Part shown: positions 1 to 11,831 of the stretch, piece by piece
How the letters are laid out: every line of letters begins with the position of its first letter
Position numbering within the stretch: the first letter of the stretch is position 1
NCBI GenBank assembly: GCA_019925795.1
Contig: CM034298.1
Span: 50,866,365 to 50,930,364, forward strand
Source: Dendrobium chrysotoxum
Taxonomy: Eukaryota; Streptophyta; Magnoliopsida; Asparagales; Orchidaceae
Reading direction: 5' to 3'
DNA length: 64,000 nt
The notes under the pieces: generated by a model
What the model was told of the DNA's origin: nothing
The model's database searches: none
Seen by the model: the letters and a program-made list of their open reading frames with translations, nothing else
Made by a program: the position numbers and the translations under genes

Positions 1-2208
1 AGAAGGAAAAACTACATGGAGTTTATCCTCCAGCCTTATGTTAAAAAGCTTTCCATTTCCTATATCACTGAACAAACCGCACAGCAAGGACAATCATAGT
101 TTTCCCATCTTGATTTCTCATAAAACCAAATTCTTCATCTTACCTCTTCCACATGATGGTGCTATGGTGGATAAAAAGAAGTACCTCAGGAGTTTCCTTG
201 AGAGAAAAAAAGCAACGATGGATCCCACGCAAACAGAATGTTCTGTATTCGAAGGCAGAGATTATTTTCATCTTTTGATTAGACTAGATTTTCTCTTATT
301 TAAGTTAATTTTTATATCATAATATTTCACCGCAGATCACAAAATTTTGTTATGCTACTAAGTTTTCTAACAATCTAAGGCAAAGAATTTTGATTTCATT
401 ATTAGATCTCATGCATTCTTAAATTAAGAATTTTATGATAAATTCTTTATTATTAGATCGCTCAGAATTATGTTAATTTGTGAAATTCATAAGACAAGAT
501 TATTAAATAATTTGTTCATTTGCAAACTAATTCAACTAGGAACAATAGTCAAGTGGGACCAGATTTATTTGTCTACAAATACTCTAGCTATCTTGAAATA
601 TAAAATAATTTGATTTACAAAATTTTGCATTGATTATACAAATGAAAAAAATAGCATCATTACTGTTAACAATAGCTCTTACTACTTTGCTTAACTTAAA
701 ACAATACCAAAGGGGTCAGACGCCTTCTTTTAGCTCTCACTATACATTTTCTTAAAACATCTACTAGTTTTCATAGATTGTCAAATGCTAGACAAAGTAC
801 AGCTAATATGTGTTGTCACGGCACTTTGAAAAAATCAGGAGGAGCATGAAAAAGGTGGATAATAGAAATACCAGCAAATTAAAAGCAACAACAGCTATGG
901 TCGAGAACATTTAAATGATAAGTAAAACTTGAAGTTAAAATGGGAAATCATATAGAAGGAAGCAGTGGCATATGGAGTACGATTTTGGAAAACATGTTAG
1001 GGTCTTGGGGGTGGATGATGAAGAAACCAATAATGGCAGTCACGATAATGGAGGAGGTTGATAATGATGAAGCTTGAAGGAGCTCAAAGAATGCTATGAG
1101 TCATCAGACATGAACAGCAGCGGTAAGGAAGGTGTGACTGACATTGGCAAAAAAACAAGAATTGCTCGCGGGCGGATGCAATGAAAAAGAATGTCTACAG
1201 TGAAGGAATTAATTCAAATCAGATGAGACAAGTTCGTGTAGGAGAAGAATGATGAAGGTGATAGAGGGGACTGTGGATGCTGACAGTAGCATCACAGATA
1301 AAGGGAATACGAATGGGGCACCTCAGATGAATACTCTGAATAGGAGCACTCAGTTTTGAGACAGACTTCTGGAACTATGAAGAAAGTTATCAACAAACCC
1401 AGTTGGTGAAGATTAAGAATCAATGTGTCAAACTTGTTTCTTACAAATGAAATTCTTGAGAAAAATCAACCTGTTCTTCCTGGAGTAATTTTTTAATCTG
1501 TTAAACCTTCTTACACTGATTAGCGGATAGATTCTACAATACAATCAAAGCTTTCTTCTGGTTTTCTTCTGTCCCAAGAAAATGATAATTAACATTTATG
1601 CCTACACCCATTCAAGCTCATATATTTCAACATTATATTCATGCCATTCATAATTGAGAAAAATACATTTAATTTAAAATTTAAACCGTCTTGTAAGATC
1701 ACACGTGAAATACAAAGGATAAGTACTAATTTTTGGCTTTAAGAGCCATATAATCAATGAAAAACACAAAATCTAAATAGAAAAGTTAGAAGAAAAGCCA
1801 TGACGATCATCACAATAAAGAAAAAGTTGTCTTTGCGCAGTCCATCTTACTTAGCCTATTAATTTTGCGTTTAGACTCCCAATAAAGACGCCTCGGATTC
1901 AGTCTTTTGCATGTAGAGATTAAATTCGCAGAGTAACCAAAAAAAAAAAAAGGAAAAATTTAATCTGTTATATCAGCTTTCCAGCCTGGGACCAACCGGA
2001 AATAGCCGGTAAGCCTGCCTCAAAAATTCAACATCAAAATTAAGCAGCATCACTAGTTACGAGCCACGTGGAGCGTGCGATAGAGGACCCAAACAAGTCA
2101 ACCAGAAGTCATCACGCCACAAATATTATTACGTTCTACATTTTATAATTATTATAATTAAAAAAATTGTAAATTGTCGAGAAAAATCGGGAAAGATCGC
2201 CGACTTAC
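1..2208 (-). other. Probable intron 1 of the PHD-finger gene (AT-rich, no exon seen)
   Basis: This AT-rich stretch follows a consensus splice donor (GTAAGT read on the minus strand at 2203-2208) that ends the exon at 2209-2584. I searched the minus strand for the expected next exon, which in this family resumes with a Trp-Ser-Gly-His-Pro-type motif, and did not find it. The intron therefore probably runs past the left edge, or the gene is truncated. A 94-codon plus-strand frame at 38-322 has no recognisable family and low-complexity composition. Apart from the segment at 960-1440, listed separately, I see nothing else here. Confidence 0.5.
960..1440 (+). other. Unassigned segment with coding-like composition, many stops
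   Basis: About 480 bases are purine-rich and less AT-biased than their surroundings. On the plus strand they give several runs of 20-35 codons of hydrophilic, Lys/Glu/Asp-rich peptide (for example from an ATG at 973), broken by closely spaced stops. This looks like a decayed gene or transposase fragment. I do not recognise the family and cannot exclude chance composition within the presumed intron. Confidence 0.25.
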
Positions 2209-2584
2209 CCACAACTCGGCACTGATCGCAGTAGACGGATTTGGAACGCGAAACGTCCTCCTCGACAACATCGAGCTCCACCGTGGCCATAGCAGCAGAA
2301 CTCGCCGGAGACAAGGGCTCCTCGCCCTCTCCAGCGGTGGCGTCCCCAAGGCCGAACCCGACCCGCCATGTTAGCAGATGGCCGGCTGGAGGAGGCGGTG
2401 ACGGCTGTAGGATCGACGGTGGAGGTAGAAGGCGGGCGTGGCGGGAGAGGAAGACCTGTACGTTGGACCGGAACGGACCGTCGAGATCGCCGGTGGCGGC
2501 ATCGGAGGGGAAGGAGAAGAAGTCGTACAGATCCGCCGTGATGCGGCGCTTCGCTCTCTTCACCGGCCGGCCATTGACCACCAT
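2209..2584 (-). CDS. PHD-finger protein At1g33420-like, coding exon 1 (partial gene)
   Basis: This exon encodes the first 125 residues of a plant PHD-finger protein of the At1g33420/MALE MEIOCYTE DEATH 1-related group, nuclear proteins thought to act on chromatin. Family landmarks appear in order: the start MVVNGRPVKRAKRR, then TADLYDF, then a Ser-His-Ala-Arg-Leu-Leu-Pro-Pro-Pro stretch, a Leu-Leu-Thr-Trp-Arg-Val segment, and VVEEDVSRSKSVYCDQCRVV at the end. I chose the ATG at 2584 because it gives the family N-terminus; the frame extends eight codons further upstream only through a GTG. The exon ends in a phase-1 donor (G|GTAAGT at 2208), so the translation beyond it in this frame is intronic. 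The PHD finger itself lies in later exons outside the window. The exon is GC-rich, uninterrupted and looks like a live gene among dead transposons. It could still be a truncated 5' copy. Confidence 0.8.
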
Positions 2585-3000
2585 TTCTCCAGATCCCGTG
2601 AAGGACACAGCCGGATCTCGAGCTTCCAGGGCCAGATCACCCCTTGATCGAACGGAATCAACCGTAGAGCTCGCCTCTATATGGCGATCGCGGTGCGTTT
2701 CTTCCTCCGGGAAGCGAGGCGGCGGTCGACAACCCGAGTTGGTTCGAAATTAGGGTTTAGTTAGAGAGAGAGGCGGACGGTTCGGGTTGGCAACTAGAGT
2801 TAGAAAATCGGGTTAGGGTTACCCAAAAAGAAAAAGAGCGGGAGAAGGCTAAAGGGGCCGTCGATCCGTGCCCTAATTTTGGGCCCCTTTTGTCCTTTCT
2901 CTTTCTATCTCTAAGGCGGTGGGAATGGAAATTACCGAGCGGGAGTTCCGTGGGTTGTTTGGCAAGCTGCACCGATCTGAGTTGACGCGCTTCACGCCAT
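2585..3000 (-). promoter_or_regulatory. 5' UTR and proximal promoter of the PHD-finger gene
   Basis: The GC-rich flank upstream of the ATG at 2584 carries a TATA-like CATATAGA at about 2675-2684 on the minus strand and a telo-box (AAACCCTA, minus strand, 2751-2758). CT-rich runs follow at 2759-2772, and further ACCCTAA-type motifs lie near 2806-2822. Telo-boxes and pyrimidine patches are common in plant core promoters and 5' UTRs. A 71-codon minus-strand frame at 2757-2972 sits in this flank and is probably not coding. The transcription start is not determined. Confidence 0.45.
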
Positions 3001-3119
3001 CCACTTTAATACAGGATATCAATTTCTAATTTTCTATTGTGGAGCTTACAAAAAAAATATATTTTTTTTTTTCACTCCTAAATATAATAATTTTTTCTCA
3101 TGTATTTATTCAAATCTTT

Positions 3120-3385
3120 TTTTTTATGATTTATCGCTACGCAATTTTATCATATTTTGATAAGGTTCATATGATATTATAATTTTTTATTATACATTTA
3201 TCCTACTTATCATGTGTTATTAATATATGAGGATGTGGAGACCTGATTTGATCATACCTTATGATGTTTCTCACATATAATCTATCATGCATACCATTCT
3301 TCATGATGATTATACCAGGCAAATGACATACATGAGATCATGCATGCTTTATGATGATGAGTATGTGATCTTACATGTTTTGTAT
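3120..3385. repeat. Dispersed repeat R, left copy of segment X
   Basis: About 265 bases match 4680-4935 in direct orientation: both contain a Phe-poor AT-rich block, the phrase GATCATACC followed by an ATGATGTT-like word, and AGGCAAATGACATACATGAG. A third, truncated copy lies at about 32990-33183. The two copies flank segment Y (3930-4680), so they might be worn terminal repeats of one element. No coding potential is seen. Confidence 0.55.
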
Positions 3386-3929
3386 AGATATGTAAGTGAT
3401 ATTATAAGATTCATGCATGCTTTTGTTCATATGACATACATGATTTTGTGTGATACTTATATATTGATTATTTTGTGCAATAGGTTACATGACATGATGT
3501 GTATGAATGATAGTTTATATTGTTGTATGTGGCATGCACTTATAACATTTTTAGATGATGTGCATATGATGCAACTTGTTTTTATCGTGATATGATTCTT
3601 ACATGTGACATGCAATGCACTGTATGATTTTACTTGTTATTTCATATGATTGTCCATGTTACTCTTTATGATGAAAATGATATACATAAGAAAGTTTTTC
3701 TATGATAATAATATACATATATTTTTATGTTCATGATAACATGATTGAATTGATATATGCTTTAGCATAATGATGGGCATTATATTGACATGATGGTGGA
3801 TGTCATATTAATGGGTGTGGTATTTCACATATTTCCACTAGTTTCATCATAAGTTCATGTGATTCTTGTGCGACTCACCATTTCTTTGATGATAATCAAT
3901 CTTGAGTGGTGTTGGAGAGGGAGAATATT
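3386..3929. other. AT-rich DNA rich in ATGATG/CATGCAT words
   Basis: Low-complexity sequence dominated by ATGAT, CATG and TGCAT words. These words keep a 102-codon plus-strand frame (3287-3595) open by composition alone. I see no gene, RNA or further repeat structure. Confidence 0.5.
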
Positions 3930-4935
3930 ATGTTGGGTTGAATTTAAACATATATTAGAATATATGTTTGTTTGTTTTTTTTACTTTGAATATATGTTTA
4001 TTTGAGGCATTATAAGATGCGACTTGATGTCTTCCTCCTTTATGAATACTTTTGGTGAGTCTTCCATCTAAATAATATTTTTATATCTTTTATGTCACTA
4101 TTCTTCTTTGAATAATAATATTCCATCAAATTTCATCTTAATGTTGTTATTAGTAGCACATCTTCCATCTCCATCAAATGGAATGTGGGCTACCCACCAT
4201 AGATTGTATGCTCCATGAACCATATCAAGGATATATTTTTATTTTTTTAGTATTATATGTGAGTGGAACAAAAAGGGGCGTGATGCTATTCTATTTGTAC
4301 TTTTCTTACTACTACAAAGGGTTAGGTGGGCTTAGCTTACTTAGGAAGCTTTCTTAGTTGGTTTTATCTTTTCCTTTTTCCATTTTGTGAAAAGGAAAAA
4401 TGAAGAAGAATGAGGGGGAGATAAAAAGGGAGAGGGAGGGAGGGAGGGGGAAAGAGAGAGGGAGAGAGAGAAGATCTTGAGGGCTTTAGTAGTTAATTTA
4501 GATTAAGTTTTCCATATAGGTTTTTGCTTATTGTGAGGTAGATGACCTTATTCTAATCATATGAGGTATGATTTATGTTTCTTGCATGTGATTTTCTGGT
4601 GGATTCATGAATTAATTTATGAAATATATTTTTGATGGTTTATGATGGATCCAATAAAAGATCTAAATATTGTCCATTTCATATTCTTACATATTTTCAT
4701 AAGATTTTGATAAGTTCTCAATATGATTCAAGTTATTTATGATTTTTTAATATATTTTCATCCTCTTTACCCTATGTTTATTGAGACCTTATTTTGATCA
4801 TACCTCAAGATGTTCCTTAAATAATCTATTATGCATACCATGCTTCATAATGATTATATTAGGCAAATGACATACATGAGATTCTTCATGCTTTCTGATG
4901 GTGACCATGTGATCTTATATGCCTTGTACGAAGTG
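3930..4935. repeat. Dispersed repeat R, copy 1 (segments Y and X')
   Basis: This segment matches 30945-31598 plus 32857-33183 in the same orientation. Shared landmarks are TTCCATCTAAATAATATTT, a CATCAGATGGAATG-like word, GTATTA-ATGAGTGGAA, a purine-rich AG microsatellite and GAGGGCTTTAG, then TGGATTCATGAAT and ATTTTCATCCT. The last 250 bases repeat segment X of 3120-3385. It is noncoding and of unknown class, possibly an old LTR-type element. Confidence 0.6.
4411..4473. repeat. Purine-rich AG/AGGG microsatellite inside repeat R
   Basis: A run of GA, GAG and GGGA units at the same place within repeat R as the much longer GA tract at 31431-31512. The microsatellite is therefore part of the repeat family and has expanded in the second copy. 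Confidence 0.75.
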
Positions 4936-4937
4936 TA

Positions 4938-5880
4938 TGGTCACACCTAAGAGGGAGGTTGAGTTGGTGTGTGTTAATTTTAAAATTTCCTTTTCTTATT
5001 TTAATTTAAAACTATTTTAAATGAGTAAGACTTTTATAAAGTTCAATAGCTTAGTCTTTAAACAAACATAAATTTTATGAGAAGTAGAAATTTTAGATCA
5101 AGCAGAAATAATATCATGATCAACCACATTATCCATAATGCAAGAGGTCAAGGAAAGCATGTAGTAGTTCTAAGAAAATAAAAAGTAAAAAAAAGATGGA
5201 ACAAAATAGTTTTTACATGGTTTGACACTAACATCTGCATCTATGTCTTGAGACCTCCATCTCAAGGATTCACTACTTTCTCATTCAACCACCACCAAGT
5301 TGAGAAGAACCTCTGCTTAATGTGTAATGAAGAAACCTTACACCCTCTTCTTCTACTCCAAATGAGAGGACTGCTACTTATGCCCATCGGCTAGTTCACA
5401 ACTTCTTATAGCAAAAAGGAAGAGATCTCTTTTTTCTCATACAAAACTTGACAAAGTAACAACTCTCCACAAACAAAAACAAAACATACAAGGATTTAAG
5501 GTAAAAGAAAAGTGGTAACAACAATGGGTGCACATGCTCTCAAAAGATTTATTTATTTAGAGTTTTTATATGAAAAGCATGAAGTACTCTCTCAAAGCAC
5601 TATTCTCCTATTGTTTTTTCAACCTCCAATACATTTTATAGTTTTTGTATACAAACCACCCAAGAATTACATCCTGAAAGATGCTTAACTAGAAAGTGTA
5701 GGCAGATCGTACAACATGATGCAACCATCATACATAAAAATTAGTTCAAATAGTAAAAAGCCATGACAAGCAAACTTTGCTTAATCATCTTGTACTATAA
5801 CATCATATCATACAATTAGTTATGTGAGATTCACATTTATTGCTCTCTTAAATTATACTATGAAATTAGATTAATTTAGG
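4938..5880. mobile_element. LTR-like fragment of a copia-type element
   Basis: The segment starts abruptly inside repeat R with TGTATGGTCACACCTAAGAG. This resembles the LTR ends of the two copia elements in this window, which carry CACACCAAGA followed by a G-rich tract and a GGTT-type word. Further in, a GGTTTGACACTAACATC block resembles the GGTTCGGTCAACC block of those LTRs. No internal coding region and no partner LTR are visible, so it may be a solo LTR. The right boundary is a guess. Confidence 0.4.
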
Positions 5881-8800
5881 AAGGTTATCGTACAAACAAA
5901 ATGGAAACTTACAGCTTAGCCATTGAAGCTAAGCTTCCCGACAATGAAGAGTATGCAAATGCTTCTAATTAATGCAAAAAATTTCTGTTTGTTAATTATA
6001 TGCTTTCTATTTTGTTTCAATTCGTGACATTTTTAGCTTATTTTATTTTATTCTTTATTTTGCAAAAAAAAAAAAAATTGTTTCTAGAAATTCTATCATC
6101 TAATAAATCCCATGCTTTTCTAAAAGTAGGAATGAAAGTTCTATTTTCATACCATTTTTGGTTTAGATGTAAATCAAATTGTGTTTTTTTGTTCTAAATT
6201 AAATAAACTTTGAATTTCAATATAGTTTTGATTTTCAGTTAAGTTTAGCAATCTACACTATAATCAACTAAGTTTTAGTTTTATTTTGGTTCAAGTTTTG
6301 TAGTTATTGAAATAGAATATTATAATATTATAAAATATAAAGCACTATATAACAAAATATTGTAAAGAAAATGCAGGAAAGAAACAACCCATGCTGTATA
6401 ATCTAAGATTAGTGTCCTATTCAATATCTAATGTATGCTAAGCTGTGAGGGTATTACTCTATTATTTATAGTGTTTTAGAGGCAAAAAAGTGTCATTGAA
6501 GATTTTTAGTTATTTAACTCACTTATTTAGAGTTTGTGAGTGAGAATTTTATTTTAAGTCTGATGATATTTTTTATTATTTACTTTATTATTCTATTTTA
6601 TTTTATGAGTTCATAGAAATTATTTTATATTTTATAGTTTTTTTTATTATTATTGAAAATTTTAAGTTCTAGGTTATATAATTATTCTTTTGTTAAACTT
6701 ACAATTAGTTTTTTTTTTAAGTTTAACTAATATCCAATAATTATGAAATAATTGTTTAAAGTTGGGAGTAATCTCAAGAACATCCCATTAAAATTTACAA
6801 TTATTTGAATTATTCTAAATTTTGTATTGTATTTTTATTATTTAACCATGAAAATTCAATTTGCATCAAAATGTAGTAAAAAAAATTTATGAAAATTTGT
6901 AAAGGTAAGAACAAGTCATAGAAACCTCCCATACAAAAATTTGAGCTTATTTTGATGTAATTTAATATTTTTAATAACCTTCTTTTCTTAAAATAAATCA
7001 ACCTTAATTTGATGAAATTTCTTATTGGAGCTTGATTTGATTCCATTATAACCTAATAAAAATTTGAAGTCAATTGAATGTGTTTCTAATTTATTATGAT
7101 TTGTTTAATTTAATCAATAATTTTTATAAAGGAATTATTTAAATACATTATTTTTATTTTAAAACTTTGAAATTCTGATTCTTACTATTTCTACATATAA
7201 TCAAGATCCTTAAAATATATAAATTTTTTAATTTTTAGTAATTTATTTAGACTTTTAGTATTTTTTTCAAAAATTTTCTAAATGAAAGGATTCAATCAAC
7301 CTAAAGATTAGGGTTTGGGTATAGACCCCTCAAAACTTTCATGAAAATTTTCTGAGAAGTCAAGGATAATTTAGAGAATATTCTTTAAATTTTAAAGCCA
7401 TTTAAAATTATTTATGATTTATTAAAATTATTTACTATTTTCAAATCAATTCAAACTTTTTTTTTTTCTAATTTTGGGTTCATTTTTTAGTTCAACGAGC
7501 TTTACTTTATATTTTAAAGAGTTTTCCAAAATTATTTATTAATTTTGAAAGTTTTAATACTTTTTGTTTTTTTTATAGTTTTAATGCTTACTGTTTTGTT
7601 TTAGAATATTTCCAATTGAGTTTTAATGCTTATTGTTTTATTTATTTATTTATTTATTTTTATTTTTAGTTTTAATGCTTATTATTTTTTTTTATAAAAC
7701 CCACCGCTAGGCCTACACGTTAATATCAAAAAAGAAGTACATGGTTCTTAAGGGGACCTTCAGCTCCCTTCTGCTTGAAAGAGCTACAAAAAAAGTCAAA
7801 AAAGAACTGAGATCTCCTTACATTGGAATTAGGGTTTGGTAAATATAGATCCAAATGATCTCCAATCTTCATGAAATTTAAACCGTATACATTTGTGCGT
7901 CTAAGGATCAATCCCTAAAAATTTAAACTCAATTGGAAATATTCTTGATTTTTTGATAGTTTCTTAATCATAAAATTAAATTAATTTAGGAAATCAGTAG
8001 GCACTATTTTTATTCTAAAATAAATTAGAATTAGCTTTCATTAGTTCAACTATTTATCAATGTTATGATGAAATTTATTTCATCATTTTATGATTTTTAT
8101 TGCATAGTTATGAATTTTACTTCATACTTTGGCCATAGCTCTACTACCCTATCCTAGAATTAGGGTTTAAATTTTTTCTTGTAAAATGAGTGTAAAATAT
8201 CTTAAAACTAAAAACAAAGTTTCTTATCACTTTTACATTCATTCCCTTAAAAGTTTGGGGTCATTTGAATTTAAAATGAATTTAAGAGAATTTTTCTAAA
8301 TTCTATGGTTAATTCTTGTAATGAATTATTAAGGTTATTAAACCATCTTATCTTGGTTTGAAAAAACTTTCCTCTAATTTTCCTTGATCTAGAAGATTAG
8401 AAGATGATTTAATCTTGATTTCAATAGATTAGAAGTTGATGTAATTTATTTATGAAGTTTTCAACTTCATGTTCATTTCAAGCATATTTAGTTTGAAAAT
8501 TCTACCATGGATAAAGCATGGCTCAAACCCATATGATAAAATTTAGATGAGTTTAGGGCATCTCATAAAACTTAGCATATGAATTTGACAACAATTAGAG
8601 GTGATTGATGGTGTCAATTATCAAATTAACCCTTTGAATTAATCATAAAATAATTTATGTGAAATTAAGGAAAAACCTTATAAAACAATGTTTAATAGTT
8701 TCTCCTTGTTTTCCTAAATCCATATAGGTATTATCACCACAATTGGATTTAAAATGATTTAGTCATATATTTTTTTAATTTTAAAAGATTTTTTTTTGAA

Positions 8801-9400
8801 TTAATCAATACCCAAATTTTGATTTAGTCAAATTAATGTTAATGCAACATAAGCTTTACAATAGATGATGCCTAGTTAGATAATTTTTAAGTGATGTGTC
8901 CCATAGTACACATAGGCTTTATCTTAGCTATTTAATCTCAAATTAGATAGCATGAATTTATCATTATGATAGCATATGGATGCATTATTTAAGATTCCCC
9001 AAGCTTAGCATCCCCCATTTTATTTAAATTGAATGGGCAATGATCCCATTGTCTCCAACTTCCAGTTGGGGATAAAGCCCATTGATCAAAACTCATTTGA
9101 TCATGAGGGGCCAATAATGATCTTCTAAAAATAAGGGATAAAAAAGGATTATGATAGTAAGAGCACACTATCTTACTTAGATTTAAAGTTGCTTTCACAA
9201 TGTGTGAAATTGACTTTTTGGGTTGAAGGGATTAAGGCTAACCTTGATTTATGGAGATTCAAGTCTTGATAATAAATGTTGGAGCTTTGCTCAACCACAA
9301 TAAAAAAGTTTATTGGAGGAGGCTTAACAAAGAAGGTTAAATCAGCAAGGTATTTTGCCTGTTTGTTAGAGCTCTGTGGTCTCATTCACAAATGACTCTA
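5881..9400. other. AT-rich intergenic DNA, no gene seen
   Basis: Very AT-rich sequence with poly(T), poly(A) and TTTA-type low-complexity runs (for example around 7640-7660). Open frames of 60-78 codons (6000-6197, 6810-7046, 7726-7911, 8989-9198) are lysine-, asparagine-, phenylalanine- and leucine-rich and fit chance in such DNA. Phrases such as ATTAGGGTTTGG recur (about 7308, 7829 and 8160), suggesting worn repeats. Nothing is identifiable. Confidence 0.5.
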
Positions 9401-10540
9401 GAAGGGAGCAGAATGGTAAAGAAATCTTTTATGAATCATAGGGAAGACGAGGGATCTCTCTTACACACCAAATTTGGAATGAGTAAAATTAATTTATACG
9501 AAACGGTGGATATATTTAGATAGAATTCTGGCTACACTTGGGATGCCAGTTGGCAAGGTTGTTAGGGACTAGCCTTCGGGAGAAGGATATGTGTCAATTA
9601 ATTTTTTATGATGTTCGCCACCTAAGCCAATGCAAGTTATCATGCTGACTTGGCACATCTTATGGAAGACCAAGGAATCAAGGGTAGGCCATGAATCAAC
9701 TTGATTTGGGCTTGGTAGCTGGGGTTTTAATTTAAGAGGCCTAATAAAGCTCAGGTTGATGGGTATGACCCACTTAAGCTAACCCAACTGGGTTGGGCCA
9801 CTTAGGGGAGCTAGTATAAGGTTATATGAATAATTATGCAAAGTTTGGAGAGGTTTATTTTAGGTTTAAACAAGTTTAAATCAAATGAAGCCAAATAAGG
9901 TCGCTTTACATATTTGGTTAAAGTAGGTTGACCATGGTCGAGGGAGCTTGGCATGGGTTTAACATGAGTCTAAATGTCCATAAAATATGTTAAGATCATT
10001 TAAAATCAATGCTAAGGTCATTTGTCTTAAATTGGACATTTAAATTTAATTTTAGGGTTCTTAAGTGTTTTGGTTATACTTGGTTTGTCCATCATAAATG
10101 AGACTTAATTATGGGTAAAGCATGAGTCAAGGTATTCCTAAAATAGGTTAAGACCACAAAAACTTGATGCCTAAGCTATTTGATTTAGATTAAGTAGTTG
10201 GTTTTGGTTTAGGAAATTTAGGGTTAAAGCATACTCAAACCCACTTTGAATATAAGTGAAAGGGCTTAACTAAGACTCTCTTTTCCATGGGGTTGTCCAA
10301 GAACAATTCATGGGTCTATAGGTAAATCTTATGGTCATGGGCCACCTAGGGTAGGTCCTAGGTTTTTGGGTATTTTGGGTATTTTTGGGGTTTTATGATT
10401 TTGATAAAAAAGTTAGTAGAACCTTGAAGGTTGGAACCAACTAAAGCTGGATTAAAGGATAGACACAAGGCTACATAAAGATAGGAAAAATAATATCTAA
10501 TAATGTCCCAACTAGGAGGGGGTCTTTGGGACTTATTCCT
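9400..10540. repeat. Intergenic DNA with a worn two-unit direct repeat
   Basis: Two related units lie at roughly 9950-10080 and 10112-10245. Each begins with a GGGT-AA-CATGAGTC phrase, continues with ATAGGTTAAGA-CA-AA, a GATGC-TAAG-T-ATTTG phrase and a GGGTT-A end. The surrounding 9400-9950 is not recognised. The 65-codon minus-strand frame at 10358-10555 has no family resemblance. Confidence 0.4.
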
Positions 10541-11640
10541 ACCTAAACTCACCATTCCAATGTTGGTCTATTTAATCATCTATGGCACAATGGAACCAAC
10601 AAAACTAATAAAATTCAATCCAAAGGTAAGATATGAACACATTATATAAATCAACTGTGATAAAGTAGAAAGCAATCACACTCATAGGGTTCTTTAAATC
10701 TATACGAGTCTAAGCAATGCTAGACTAAATCCTAAGATTTTCTTTTCTTAAGGGGGTTTCAATGGATAAATTATGAGAGAGGGCTAAGAGGCTTGATCCT
10801 AACTTTGAATTACTTAATAAGGTGTTTATCTAATTAATCAATTATGGCAGAATAAAATCAACAAATCCAAAATGAGGGAAAATTTATGGATGCCTAAAAT
10901 GGATCAGGTTGGATCATATGATTTATTTTCCTATGGGTTATCAATGGCTAAACTAGGAGATGGGCATATGGATGTAAACCTAACCTAGATTTACTAGATA
11001 ATGCATTGATCTATTAATTAAATATGGCACGATAGAGTAAACTAAATCAAAGGGAGGTAGATTTATATATGCTTAAATTGGACCAGACTAGGTCTAGTGG
11101 GTGCATATATTGGGAAGGGATCACAAGAACTTGAAATCCTAACCTATGAAGTATAAGCTAAAGGAAGGTGTGAGAGCGATTGATTTTGCTTAAAGTCTTA
11201 AGGCTAATCTATAGATGTCTAAGCAAGGCTAGACTACGCCTATGGTTTTTTAATTACCAAACAATACAGGGGTATCAAGAACATGAATCCTACCTATATT
11301 TACTAACCATGGTGTTGATCTATTGAATTAATCGTAGCATAGTAGGTCAACAAATCAAGAAAATATTTTGGAACTATAAATGTCTAAATAAGACTATATT
11401 ATAAGAGTTTTATTGACTAAACTAGGAAGGGTTTAAGAACCTGGATCCTACCTAGATTTACCAGCCTAGGTGCTTTTTTATTGAATCAATTGTGGTGCAA
11501 TAAAATTAACAAATTGAAGGAATTTTGATTTATGGGTGTCTAAGTAAGGCTAAATTTGATTCTGCTGGGTCATAGTAGAAAGATATTTTAGAAGCTAAAA
11601 TTCTAACTTAGGTTTATTAACTCAAGTTGCGCTAAGAAGA
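10540..11640. repeat. Irregular tandem repeat array, about five units
   Basis: A phrase of the form GTTGATCTATT-AAT-AAT-ATGGCAC-ATA followed by AACAAATC recurs near 10565, 10822, 11005, 11310 and 11470. Between copies come related phrases such as CTAAGCAAGGCTAGAC, a CTAGGA-GGGTTTAAGAACCTG phrase and CCTACCTAGATTTAC. Spacings of about 160 to 305 bases show deletions or higher-order structure. The array is noncoding and may be an old satellite or the tandem-repeat region of a dead retroelement. Confidence 0.5.
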
Positions 11641-11728
11641 TTAATCCTACCTAATACTAAGCCAAAACCCAAACCTCAAATAGGAAGATGAATAAAATAT
11701 TAACTAAAAATGAAAAGATTTTTAATTT

Positions 11729-11792
11729 TGATAGTTTTTTTAAGATTTCAAGAGTTCTAAGATTTTGGAAGGTTTGCTATAAAATTTTCCCT

Positions 11793-11831
<39 letters not shown>

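Noticed and set aside
2241..2753. 170-codon plus-strand frame across the PHD-finger exon
   Set aside because: GC-rich antisense shadow; the minus strand carries the recognised family sequence and splice donor.
2757..2972. 71-codon minus-strand frame upstream of the PHD-finger ATG
   Set aside because: No recognisable family; it lies in the promoter and is more likely chance in GC-rich DNA.
3287..3595. 102-codon frame rich in Met, His, Asp and Tyr
   Set aside because: Low-complexity ATGATG/CATG sequence; no domain, and no homologous frame in the related repeat copy.
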